NCBI GenBank assembly: GCA_944470555.2
Contig: OX104134.1
Coordinates: forward strand, 10,271,248 to 10,335,247
Direction: 5' to 3'
Source: Heterobilharzia americana
Lineage: Eukaryota; Platyhelminthes; Trematoda; Strigeidida; Schistosomatidae
Length of the DNA: 64,000 nt
A program made the position numbers and the translations under genes. Under the pieces are notes generated by a model. The model was not told the DNA's origin. It saw nothing but the letters and a program-made list of their open reading frames with translations, and ran no database searches. Positions 38,301 through 47,154 of the stretch are shown piece after piece; position 1 is the stretch's first letter; each line of letters starts with the position of its first letter.

Positions 38301-40827
38301 AGCAGAGAAAACTAGGCGAGACTCCATGATGAAACATCTAATGGACTAGTGGTATATTTCTGTGGGATTTCTGTAATAAAGCAAGGACCCTGCAGGGAAA
38401 AATAAATAAATTTCAGCTTGAATCCATTATGATTTTAGTTGCAACTCAGTTTAATCATATCTGTTCTTTCATAATGTCTTTTAGCCTTTAACTATGGCCC
38501 CTATCTTCTTGTCCTTACTTTTCACTTTTGATCTGTTTCATCTAATCAACCTTATTTCTGTCATGGTTAAGAGTGCATTTCTTGTGATGCTCTTTTGATG
38601 CTCACTTCTTCAATGTCATCATCCCTATTTACTGACTACTATCTGTTCTTGATACTGGGTGGTGACTGAAGGTAAAATGGAGACGTAATTCACAACAGGA
38701 CTCAAATCAATCTCCTTGGGTTAGTAGCCTGGCACCCTGCAAATTGAACTGAGAAAACTAGCTGCTGATCCGATCTTAACTTCATTTCAGTCATCAACTG
38801 GCATTTAAATCTGACATGTAACAGTCTGATCATCATGAATATACTGGGCACCCAGCTAAGTCTTCTAAATCGGGCTGAAGTAGAGAAATGGCACGGTAAT
38901 TTTGCTGTACAGATGGATGTAATCTATGTTCATCTTATTCAGCTTCCACCCCAATATCAAAGTGATTATTACCATTACTTATATGCAAATTGACATGATA
39001 ATTTAGCCTTGCAAAACTATCCAATCTCATTTGATTATTTTTATGTTCAGTATGATGTAATTTGTCTGCAAGATATTCCTTTTTAAAAACCGTCCAAAGT
39101 ATTAAAGAAGATTCATTTATGTCTCTTCACTTGATATGCCGGTCTGTTATCTATACAGATTTATACTTCTGCACTGCCGCATATTAATTTAAAAAATATA
39201 CAAAGTATCTGCTAACAACTTTTATTGAAACTCGTTAACTTACCCAATCTGGCTTTTTGCACATTCGTTGCTTATTTGAAGTAACTTTATTTGTGAACTT
39301 ATTCGGTATATTTAGTTGGAGAATTAAGCTAAAGCTATTTTTACTTTAAAACATACGAAATAACTTGAAGATATGACAGATGCACTTGCATGTTCAAACA
39401 AACTATTTACTGTGACTTTATACAATACTAGTCATTAGACTATTTGTTTTTCACATCGAAACATCAGTGTGTTGAATCATTTGCAAAATCTGTTTTCATG
39501 CAATAAATTTAACCTTTAGTTCGACATATAAATCTGTAGATGTTTATTAAGTATTATTTGAGTAACTGGACGAAATATACAGCAAAAGATATTCTCCTTA
39601 GATCTAAGCATTATCAAACACTTCCGTAGTAAAATTACGTCATGTATGCTAAGCGGTATGCACATGATAACTAGAATTAAAAAGTAGAATACTTTTAAAA
39701 TCATGACGTTTATATAAATATTTCGAAAACAGAAACCAGGGTTCCAAAGAGGAAAGAAAATATACTTAAATAAACAAGCATTGGAGCCAAACGAGTTTGA
39801 TATTAGACGGAACATTTTAAAGCTGTGTTACTTCTTCAAAACATCAGGTTTTGAATGTTACAGTATCAGTTTTACATGTCATATAAAAATAATTTTCGAG
39901 TGTGTTCACTGAAGGGTTTCTTTCACCTAATGTTAATTTTGTAGGGTGGTTAGTATTATCAGTTTGTGGAAACATATGAAGGATAGTTTATATTGAATAC
40001 TGAAAATCTTATGTGGCTTTTTATTTCAATGAGATTAAGGGGACCACATTATGACGCTTAAAGTGTAGCTTAGCGAGAAAGAAAGGAGAAATTCAGTGGG
40101 TACCGGTGGAATTTTGTGAGAACCTGTATAACATTGGATAGCTCTTGATTACAAACAATTTTTTTAATAGAATAAGTTTTCCTACGCTAAAATTCACCTT
40201 AGCTTATCGTTATCTTTTTATTAATTAGACAAAAAGTTTTTTGTTGGATAGTTTGAAGTGACAAAATTATTAAAATATCTTTATTTACCCGTAAAATTGT
40301 TCGGAATGCCGATATGTCTTGCGCAACTGAAGAAAACATTTTCTTGTCTTTCTATCTACTTTATACATACTACATCTCATAAATTTTTACACGACTAAGT
40401 TATTTGACACAAACCCCCTGAAATATGAAATATGGTGATTTGCTTCCGTCATATTCAGTTTGAAACTTATTCTGAAGAAGCTTAAAACTAATAAATGCTA
40501 CATAGTTGAAAGACTCTTTTCATCCTTAGAGATAAGCATGTTTCGTTTATCGTATAAGATGTTTCTGTACGGAGTAGCTCAGTCTGTCTAGAAGCTTTTC
40601 ACCACAAATTATGCTGCTGTAAAGGTGACAGATTAGTTATTATTGGTGCTCATCATCTGACTAGACAAGAGTTCATAGGTGTCCTGAAAAATGTGTAGCG
40701 TTTGTATTGAATAATGGTTAATTTATTCTCAGACATTTTTTCCTAGTCATTTCAAGTATATCAGTTGTTTTTTTAGGACTGTAGAATGAATAAGCTTCAT
40801 TAGTTTTTGTTATACTCTTCTTTGCAG
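32218..40827 (+). other. Intron, 8.6 kb
   Basis: A phase 0 intron starts with GTAAAT and ends with TTCTTTGCAG. A short TTA microsatellite is at 32319-32349. Around 38430-38940 the composition is more balanced and a repeat is possible. No exon is supported; the minus-strand 99-codon frame at 39516-39815 is noise-like. Confidence 0.6.
32319..32349. repeat. TTA microsatellite
   Basis: About ten uninterrupted TTA/ATT units in the intron just after PDZ exon 2. Confidence 0.9.
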
Positions 40828-40975
40828 GTCAATGGAATCAACGTTACTACCATGTCACATGAAGCTGTTGTTGCACTTATCCGAGGTTCTAGTGACATTT
40901 TAGGCTTGAAAGTGATAACTGTGAATATCGAAGAAGTTGCTTCAACACCCAAACTACAGCATCAACCAAATAATG
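40828..40975 (+). CDS. SHANK: SHANK-like scaffold protein, PDZ domain exon 3 (class I specificity helix)
   Basis: A 148-base exon lies between TTCTTTGCAG and GTACGT. It reads VNGINVTTMSHEAVVALIRG, then SSDILGLKVITVNIEE, then a linker, ending with one base of a split codon. It completes the PDZ fold: EVNG turn, helix B beginning MSHEAVVALI, and final strand LKVITV. The His at the first position of helix B is the residue that selects Ser/Thr at ligand position -2 in class I PDZ domains; SHANK1-3 have it in the motif GHRQVV. The domain spans three exons, 24529-40940. Confidence 0.92.
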
Positions 40976-41366
40976 GTACGTTTCATTGACTTGTTTCGTT
41001 ACTATTGCCGCCTTTAAACTCAAAGGATAGAATGTAATTTTTACTTTTCAATCTCACTGAACACTTTTAAGTTGGGAATTTTGTCCTCATATTTCCATTA
41101 GTGTTATCAAGTTTCTCAGATGAAATCACAGTCAAGCATTAGAAACACTTACAACTGTTTAAGACTTGATAATATGTAATTTAAAGGGCTGTATTACCAT
41201 TACATGAACAGTAATTAACTAATACACGACATTTGAACTATTATGTACATTTCTTCAATCGTCTAGTCTATCAAGGCTTAAATCTCGGATAAATTTCATA
41301 TTTCACGTGATGTCATTGCCTAAAAATTAGGTTTATTTAACTAATACCTTACTTCTTAGTTTGCAG
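40976..41366 (+). other. Intron, first part
   Basis: A phase 1 intron starts with GTACGT. Nothing is recognised before the possible acceptor at 41364-41366. Confidence 0.6.
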
Positions 41367-41518
41367 GTTATGACACTTATCTGTCTAAAATATCGAAAGG
41401 AAATGTAGATTTGTATTTGAGCAATGGCATTTGCCAAAATATTACCAATAATATGGCAAAATATAACGGCTACTTCTTCCTTGCGATTTCATGTTTAGTA
41501 CTGATTACCAGGAAGTAA
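41367..41518 (+). CDS. SHANK: Possible alternative 3'-terminal exon of the SHANK-like gene
   Basis: A good acceptor (pyrimidine-rich tract, TTTGCAG at 41360-41366) is followed by 49 open codons in exactly the phase left by the PDZ exon, then TAA at 41516-41518. An AATAAA lies at 41611-41616. The peptide would follow the PDZ domain with GYDTYLSKISKGNVDLYL and end in a hydrophobic run (YFFLAISCLVLI) and RK. No phase 1 donor was found that would allow it to splice on to 41727 in frame, so it would be terminal. This is inference: open frames and AATAAA both arise by chance in AT-rich introns. Confidence 0.25.
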
Positions 41519-41726
41519 ACAACGTATTTCTTTTTTAGTACTATTCAATGAGTCATCCACCTTATACTAATTCATGAAAACAAATAATAACTTTAAAAAT
41601 TCAAACATGAAATAAAACCAGCAATGATATACTCATTAATATTGAAACTTTTTTATGGAAATAATGATAACAACTTTTATGGAATCTTTCCTGACAGTTA
41701 TAACTTTTGATTATAAATATTACTAG

Positions 41727-42175
41727 TAGGTAACAGATTTTGTGAATCTTCGGACAACCTTTATAATTTGAGAACAAGAAAATACAATTGTGAGCTTAAT
41801 TATCCAAATGACTGTTGTCAAGCGTCAGAAATCAATTGGTCCATCAATGTTGATAATAACTGTAAGACGATATGTAGAGATTCATTCCTTAATGCACAGA
41901 ATGGGATTTCAAGTCAGTTAAACAAATCAGCTAATGAATCTTTTATGAATGGTTTTGTTTCAACGGATAAGCTGAATTATATTCGCCAGAATTCGGATTT
42001 ATCAGACAGGAATAAGTATTGTCATCCATCATCTTCGAACACTTCATTAGTGACACACAACACCGTTGTTCCTCCACCAGTTTCAAGTAAACCAATGCTG
42101 GCTGCTAGAAATGGACTGCAAAATGGAACAAACCTCGGAGAAAGACAAAAACAAAATTCACAAACTAACCTGAAT
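41727..42175 (+). CDS. SHANK: SHANK-like scaffold protein, polar linker exon after PDZ
   Basis: This exon follows the PDZ exon in phase and ends before GTAAGT at 42176 (phase 0). Tandem acceptors TAG-TAG at 41724-41729 allow a start at 41727 or 41730. Both keep the frame and differ by one Val. About 149 codons are rich in Asn, Ser, Cys and Gln (GNRFCESSDNLYNLRTRKYN near the start, TVVPPPVSSKPMLAARNG near the end). It is probably disordered. The short proline stretch VVPPPVSSKP is a possible SH3 ligand. No folded domain is recognised; length and low complexity fit the long central region of SHANK proteins. Confidence 0.8.
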
Positions 42176-43151
42176 GTAAGTAAATTTATAGGTATGACTG
42201 ACAAGCTTTGTTTATTTAGCTTTTAAGAGAAGCGTAAGCCTTTTCTCTTTGAATTAAACTATGGACCAGGGAGTATGAAAATAAGGAAGTGCCATTTTGT
42301 TTTTGGCTTTATTTCAGAAATGCTGTTCATTACGTTTATAATTTTCTAAGTGACTCCTCAACATTTTATCGTTTAACCGTTATGCGAATCTTCCTTTTCT
42401 AACAAGCCTGAAGTTTTCATCGCATATGTTCTGCACCAACTATTTTTACAGTTTTATTCAAGGAGATTGACTATGGAGTCTTTACTCTGTTCCTGCTACA
42501 TGGTAAGGTTGAAGATGTACAGAAAACTATTATCTTCTGAGTCCAGAAAAAATTTCTGAGATTATATAGATGAGTAAGATACTGTTTAACACAGCCCAAC
42601 TTTATCTTTGGCAAAAGTTTGCAAATTAACAGCTAAAGATCGTTATGGTAAGATTAAAAAGAATAGAACAGTTCAGATTTTTCAGAATAATCAAGAAAAT
42701 GACTTTAGTTATTCAGCTTTATTCTGGTATCATTATTTACTGAAAGAAGAAGTTGTCTGATATCGGAGTTAAACCTGGGCTAAAATGAAAGTTGCCTGAT
42801 ACACTGTATACAGCCATATGAAAATAGTTTTGTGCTAAGATTACACAGTGGAAACCTAAAAGAATCCAATTTTTTTAAAACTAGACACTGATTTTTAAGC
42901 ATAAAAAGTAGAAGGTAAATGTTGAACACCAGTTCATATATTAACTCAGTGTTTGAAAAGTGTTTAAAAGCAATTTTCACAGTGTCATCGTTCTCTATGT
43001 ATAATAAATTACTTCACATATCATTAGTTTTTTGATGTTCTTCATCAGCTATGCACACGTTCATAATTGGCCAAAGTACATAAAAGTAACCACTATGTCA
43101 TTTGATTATTATCTTCTTAAAATATGAGAAGTTTAATTTTTATCTTTTTAG
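42176..43151 (+). other. Intron, 1 kb
   Basis: A phase 0 intron, from GTAAGT to TATCTTTTTAG. Its short open frames show nothing coding-like. Confidence 0.75.
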
Positions 43152-44339
43152 AACAAATTTAGGCTTTGTGAAAAAGAGGGTGTCTCATCAAATATGGTTC
43201 AGAAAACGGTGGCAGTCAGTCATCCGCTTCCTTTAATACTTCCAGCGTTTTCTTCTAGCATTTCGAACTCGATTCCACCACCTCCACCACCACCACCACT
43301 TTTCACTACTGCCACCAAAAATACATCTGCTTCAAAGCCTGAAGTTCCTGCAGGAATCTTAAAAAAGAGTTCGCCAGCCATGAACGAACTTGCAGAGGAT
43401 TCTACAACTTCTAAAAAGCCAACGGAATTTCAGAATCAGGATGGTTGGTCAGAACAACTAACACTTCCGCCTCCTCCACCTCCAGACGAATTTGAACTGA
43501 GTACATCCGAGACGGAAGTCCAGGAGCCTAGTGTCAAATATAATTGTACTAATTTTCAGGAAAAATGTAAAACACAGTCTACATCGAGGAATAGCAAAAT
43601 ATCATCTTTTGAGGAGAATCTGAGGAAAGCGGTGGCGCAGCGTCGTCGCATGATTGAAATGGCTTCAGAAGACGATGAACAAGATTTTGAATCATTGCAC
43701 GGTAAGAGCTTTCAAAGTATGCTGTATACTGAGAGTAGCGTTAAATCTTCGAAACAGCAGAGTGATATTCTTCCACCAAACCAAAATTCCTTCAAGATGG
43801 CTGCAGAAAAGTTTCATCTGAAGGCAATAGCGCGTAATATACCATCGAATGGTACTATACCACCACCCGAAAAATTTAAAGACTGTGATAACGCTTTTAG
43901 TAAGGTTGACAATAACACAGGTGTGAACACATCCATCTCACTTGAAACTACGAAAAAACCAGTGATACCTCAATGGCAATCATGTCTAATCAAAAACAAT
44001 GCTCAGTGTTTGACAAATAATGAGAAAAGTAAGTTGTCAAGTAATAATAGTAAAACACCTGAGTTATACGCATCAATAAAACCTTTTCAAAATAATGGGA
44101 TCAGTGGCAGTAATGATAACATTTGTTCAAATAAACTGCCCAAAGATGTTACAACATTTAAACAAAACACAGCTGCACAGTCGATAAAGTGTTTTGGAAG
44201 ACCTCTTACTCAAGGTTCTTCCACAGCCACACCTCCGCCGCCGCCGCCGCCGCCGCCACCACCCTTACTTTTTGAGGATACTCCTAAAGCAATGTGGTCT
44301 GCTAGGAAAAATGATTCGGTGAAATCTCTAGTAAGATGA
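43152..44339 (+). CDS. SHANK: SHANK-like scaffold protein, large proline-rich exon with Homer-binding site
   Basis: 395 codons are open from the acceptor TTTTTAG to TGA at 44337-44339, in phase with the previous exon. Three proline tracts are present: 8 Pro at 43275-43298, 6 Pro in LPPPPPPDEF (43464-43493), and 11 Pro at 44232-44264. LPPPPPPDEF contains PPxxF, the Homer EVH1 ligand present in vertebrate SHANKs as PPEEF. A conserved-looking basic helix, SFEENLRKAVAQRRRMIE (43602-43655), follows, then an acidic patch (EDDEQDFE). The rest is Ser/Asn/Lys-rich disorder. GTAAGA at 44331 could be a splice donor leading to a distant exon, for example one for the SAM domain that is missing here; otherwise the protein ends in SLVR. 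AATAAA lies 27 and 31 bases after the stop. Confidence 0.87.
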   Translation, partial: NKFRLCEKEGVSSNMVQKTVAVSHPLPLILPAFSSSISNSIPPPPPPPPLFTTATKNTSASKPEVPAGILKKSSPAMNELAEDSTTSKKPTEFQNQDGWSEQLTLPPPPPPDEFELSTSETEVQEPSVKYNCTNFQEKCKTQSTSRNSKISSFEENLRKAVAQRRRMIEMASEDDEQDFESLHGKSFQSMLYTESSVKSSKQQSDILPPNQNSFKMAAEKFHLKAIARNIPSNGTIPPPEKFKDCDNAFSKVDNNTGVNTSISLETTKKPVIPQWQSCLIKNNAQCLTNNEKSKLSSNNSKTPELYASIKPFQNNGISGSNDNICSNKLPKDVTTFKQNTAAQSIKCFGRPLTQGSSTATPPPPPPPPPPPLLFEDTPKAMWSARKNDSVKSLVR

Positions 44340-44365
44340 CAGTTCTACCAGCAGTGGACAACTTC

Positions 44366-44375
44366 AATAAATAAA
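44366..44375 (+). promoter_or_regulatory. Overlapping polyadenylation signals
   Basis: AATAAATAAA, two overlapping AATAAA hexamers, lies close behind the stop at 44337-44339. It could end the short form of the SHANK-like transcript. Further AATAAA matches occur near 44508 and 44540. Confidence 0.4.
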
Positions 44376-45599
44376 AATTATTAGTCAAATTTGATTACTT
44401 TAAGACTTTGTCTAAATCAGCTGACAAAAGCCCAGATTCCTTCTCTGAATAGCAAACTAAAGCCTCACAGAAATTTATTCGGCAACTTCCTATGAATTAA
44501 AAGATGTAATAAACCGTCATTTCCTTTGAATCTACAGAAATAAAAAAATACAGAAATTCCTAATGAAATGAAATTTCAGCTCATTAAAAGGAATAGAAAC
44601 AATATAGAACAGAAAATAATGTTTTTTTCAACTGTGAATACGGAACCCTCAAATGTTTAAAGTAATTAGTTGAATCAGCAATTCTGACAATTTTTTAAAA
44701 ATTCATACATGAGTGAATGTCTCGGTATTCATTGACTTGAACATGTGAAACTGATCAAGATTTTTTAAAACACTTTGTCATTTTGTTATTCATCTTTCGT
44801 TCTGAATTCAGAAGAAGAAGAACATATGAACAGTCGCTTAGGACAATAATCATGAGAATTAATTTATATGCTGTTTTCCTACATTGTCCCGAGTTGATAA
44901 CCTGTTGGACTATCCATTTCTTTATCATTCTCCTCATTTTTATGAATACTTACTTTATGTGTTTTGTTGAGATAATGTATGTGTTTTGAAAGAAAATGTT
45001 TCACTGAGTTTCTCATTCATTATATGTTTAATAGGAAAGTATATTTTTCAACTGATCTAATCAATATAATTTATGTGCTAGGAAACTGTATTTTAAAAAA
45101 CCATCAGTAATAAATTATTTTGTCATTCTCCTGCTAATTTCTTTATTGGTACATCATAGTTAAGATACTTTTTAACTGAAACCTGAGCACTGTGGTAGAA
45201 TTCAATCCGATTTAAGTTGATTTATCACGTATATCACACACCGGAACTGCATTGTTTACTGTACTACGTTTCGGACATAATTTATTGTTCGTAGATAACT
45301 ACACAACTTCGAGACATCTTTTATGCGTTCCCAATTTCCTTGCCTCCTTTTTTGATATGGCTAGTAAGATTTTTCATATATTCCGAACAGGTTCTGAGTC
45401 ATTCCTGTTGCATGTTGATACGTGTTGATTTATGTTGATTCGATGAGCAAAGATTCAGTTAACAATTTCTCCCTCCACCCTGCTACGTGACCTTAGGAAT
45501 TTTCACCTTGTCGTAACTTATTGTGTAGTTGTGCGTAGCTGCATGGATAGCTATGACCGAGCTTCTTTTTAAATTTGTTATCTTACTAGGATCTGCCAA
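44376..45599. other. 3' flank or further intron
   Basis: AT-rich, no gene seen. If the donor at 44331 is used this is intron; otherwise it is 3' UTR and intergenic DNA. Confidence 0.5.
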
Positions 45600-45785
45600 T
45601 TTTGACCTGGCTAAGGTTTAGTGTTCGGATAGTCCAATCGACCCTGGTCGACTACTCTGACTTATTTCTTCGACTTCGCAGCTATCCGTTCCCAACTGTT
45701 CATAAAGATGTCAGCCACAATGTTGGTAATTCCATGACCTTTGTTTATTTTGTATATTTTATTCTGGAACTTAAAGATTGTGGAA
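45600..45785 (-). mobile_element. Penelope-like element fragment, inverted copy
   Basis: Minus-strand reading gives KIYKINKGHGITNIVADIFM and NSWERIAAKS. This is the Penelope-type RT block usually written MGSPxSPxVADIFM. It is inverted relative to, and related in sequence to, the start of the copy at 45838. Both share AGAATAAAATATACAAA. It is truncated after the block. Confidence 0.65.
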
Positions 45786-45837
45786 GTTAGACACAGCGGT
45801 ATTTTGAACATGATTTAGTCTACTGGTATCTTAGTTC

Positions 45838-46375
45838 ATAGTATGAGAATAAAATATACAAACAAAAGGAGTTGTCATGGAAACACCAACATCCTCTTTT
45901 GTGGGTGACATATTTATTGATAGTTGGGAACGGATGGCTATCGAAACATTTAGTCCGGTTCCAAGAATACAACGTCGATATGCAGACAACACTTTTACAG
46001 TGTTGAAATCGGAGAGCATACATTGTTTCATTACACATATAAATCCAGTGGTCAACGCAATCCAGTTCACCTGTGAATTTAAAAATAGTGAAGAAGAATT
46101 CAGTATGTTGGATTACCAAATAAAATGAAAACAAGGTAGAAATTTAGGTACTAGAGTCTACATAAAATCTTCACACTCAAACGGTACTCAGACTTCAGAT
46201 CGTCTCACCCTATGTCACTTAAAATTGGCTCGGTAAAACGTATAAGTAACAGGGCCTCTGAAACATACTGGTAAAATAGGAGATCTAGGACAAGAAACCA
46301 GATACATTAATGATACCTTACACGTCAACATTAAATGGAGGTCGCGATATATCGTGAACTGACAGAAACGGGAAA
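45838..46375 (+). mobile_element. Penelope-like element, RT part
   Basis: The plus strand carries VGDIFIDSWERMAIETF followed by RRYADNTFTVLK. That is the Penelope-type RT motif (family RRYVDDTF), with the second catalytic Asp replaced by Asn. Next come CFITHINPVVNAIQFTCEF and MLDYQIK, corresponding to the usual LPFLDVLI block. Decayed reading continues (NLGTRVYIKSSHS, then PMSLKIGSVKRISNRASETY, then QETRYINDTLHVN) until a SINE interrupts it. Stops and frame changes show that it is dead. Confidence 0.75.
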
Positions 46376-46570
46376 TATGGGCCATTAGATTCCGATCCAG
46401 TGGCTCAATAGTCACGTGCTGGCTATGGAAGCCGAAGTTCTTGAGTTCGACTCCTGGCGAGGTCATGAGTACGCACTTCTGAGAAGTCCTACATTAAGAT
46501 GAAACAGCTATTTAGTCATCCCAGGTTTCCTTCAACTGCTGTCAGTTTATGATGAACACTAACCTGAAAT
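46376..46570 (+). mobile_element. Sm-alpha-type SINE with degenerate hammerhead, nested in the Penelope-like element
   Basis: The head begins CCATTAGATTCCGATCC. The A box is in TGGCTCAATAGTCACG (46401-46416), and the B box is in GAGTTCGACTCC (46443-46454). The hammerhead-like part follows: CTGAGAAGTCC (46479-46489), a weak stem II, GAAAC (46501-46505), then the family tail (CCCAGGTTTCC, CAACTGCTGTCAGTTTATGA). G8 of the core reads A and the GTC cleavage triplet is lost. Penelope coding resumes after it, so the SINE inserted later. Confidence 0.78.
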
Positions 46571-46866
46571 TACACTTCTAAACTAATTGATAATTTCTTT
46601 AGGAATCGTAAGAAAAATATGACATATTGGCAACAAAGGTGTGAATAGTAGCAATACTAAGGCTAATAACAATATCAGGAATACTGTGTATAAAGAATTT
46701 AAAACCTTTACAGCATTACTACACAAAAAAGGCTCCTCAAAGATATTAGGTAGAGTTGTGAATAAAGCTGGGATTAGAGTGGCATTTACACCTATAAACT
46801 CACTCACGTTACGTTATAAAATTTCAACAACAAAAAACAGGGTTTGCAGTGAGGAATGATTGATAT
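46571..46866 (+). mobile_element. Penelope-like element, linker region after RT
   Basis: The frame 46641-46859 reads KGSSKILGRVVNKAGIRVAFTPINSL near its middle. This fits the block between RT and the GIY-YIG endonuclease in Penelope-like proteins (hydrophobic-KGxSExI...LxxxGIxVAFKP). It ends in a stop just where the GIY-YIG part should start (VVYKIxC is absent). Confidence 0.65.
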
Positions 46867-47120
46867 AATTACTGATGGAAATGGTCGACAAATAACGAAT
46901 TTTTCATCCGGATCTTCAAAATACTTTATAATCCAGTATTACGCGGAAAATAGGTTGTTAAATGCTTGTAAACGTTTTCTCACTGGTGCTTCGTTCACTG
47001 ACCTGTGAAATACCTAACTTCACATTATTCTTCGATGAAAAACTTTATTTTTCAAAAACGTAAACTACAGTGTTATCTATCATAATGTGGTTAACTTGAA
47101 TGGATTCCCCAGATTTCAAC

Positions 47121-47152
<32 letters not shown>
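47121..47152. repeat. TTA microsatellite at the 3' end of an RTE element
   Basis: About ten TTA/TAA units directly abut the 3' end of the minus-strand RTE copy. RTE-clade elements commonly end in short tandem repeats rather than poly(A). Confidence 0.85.
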
Positions 47153-47154
<2 letters not shown>

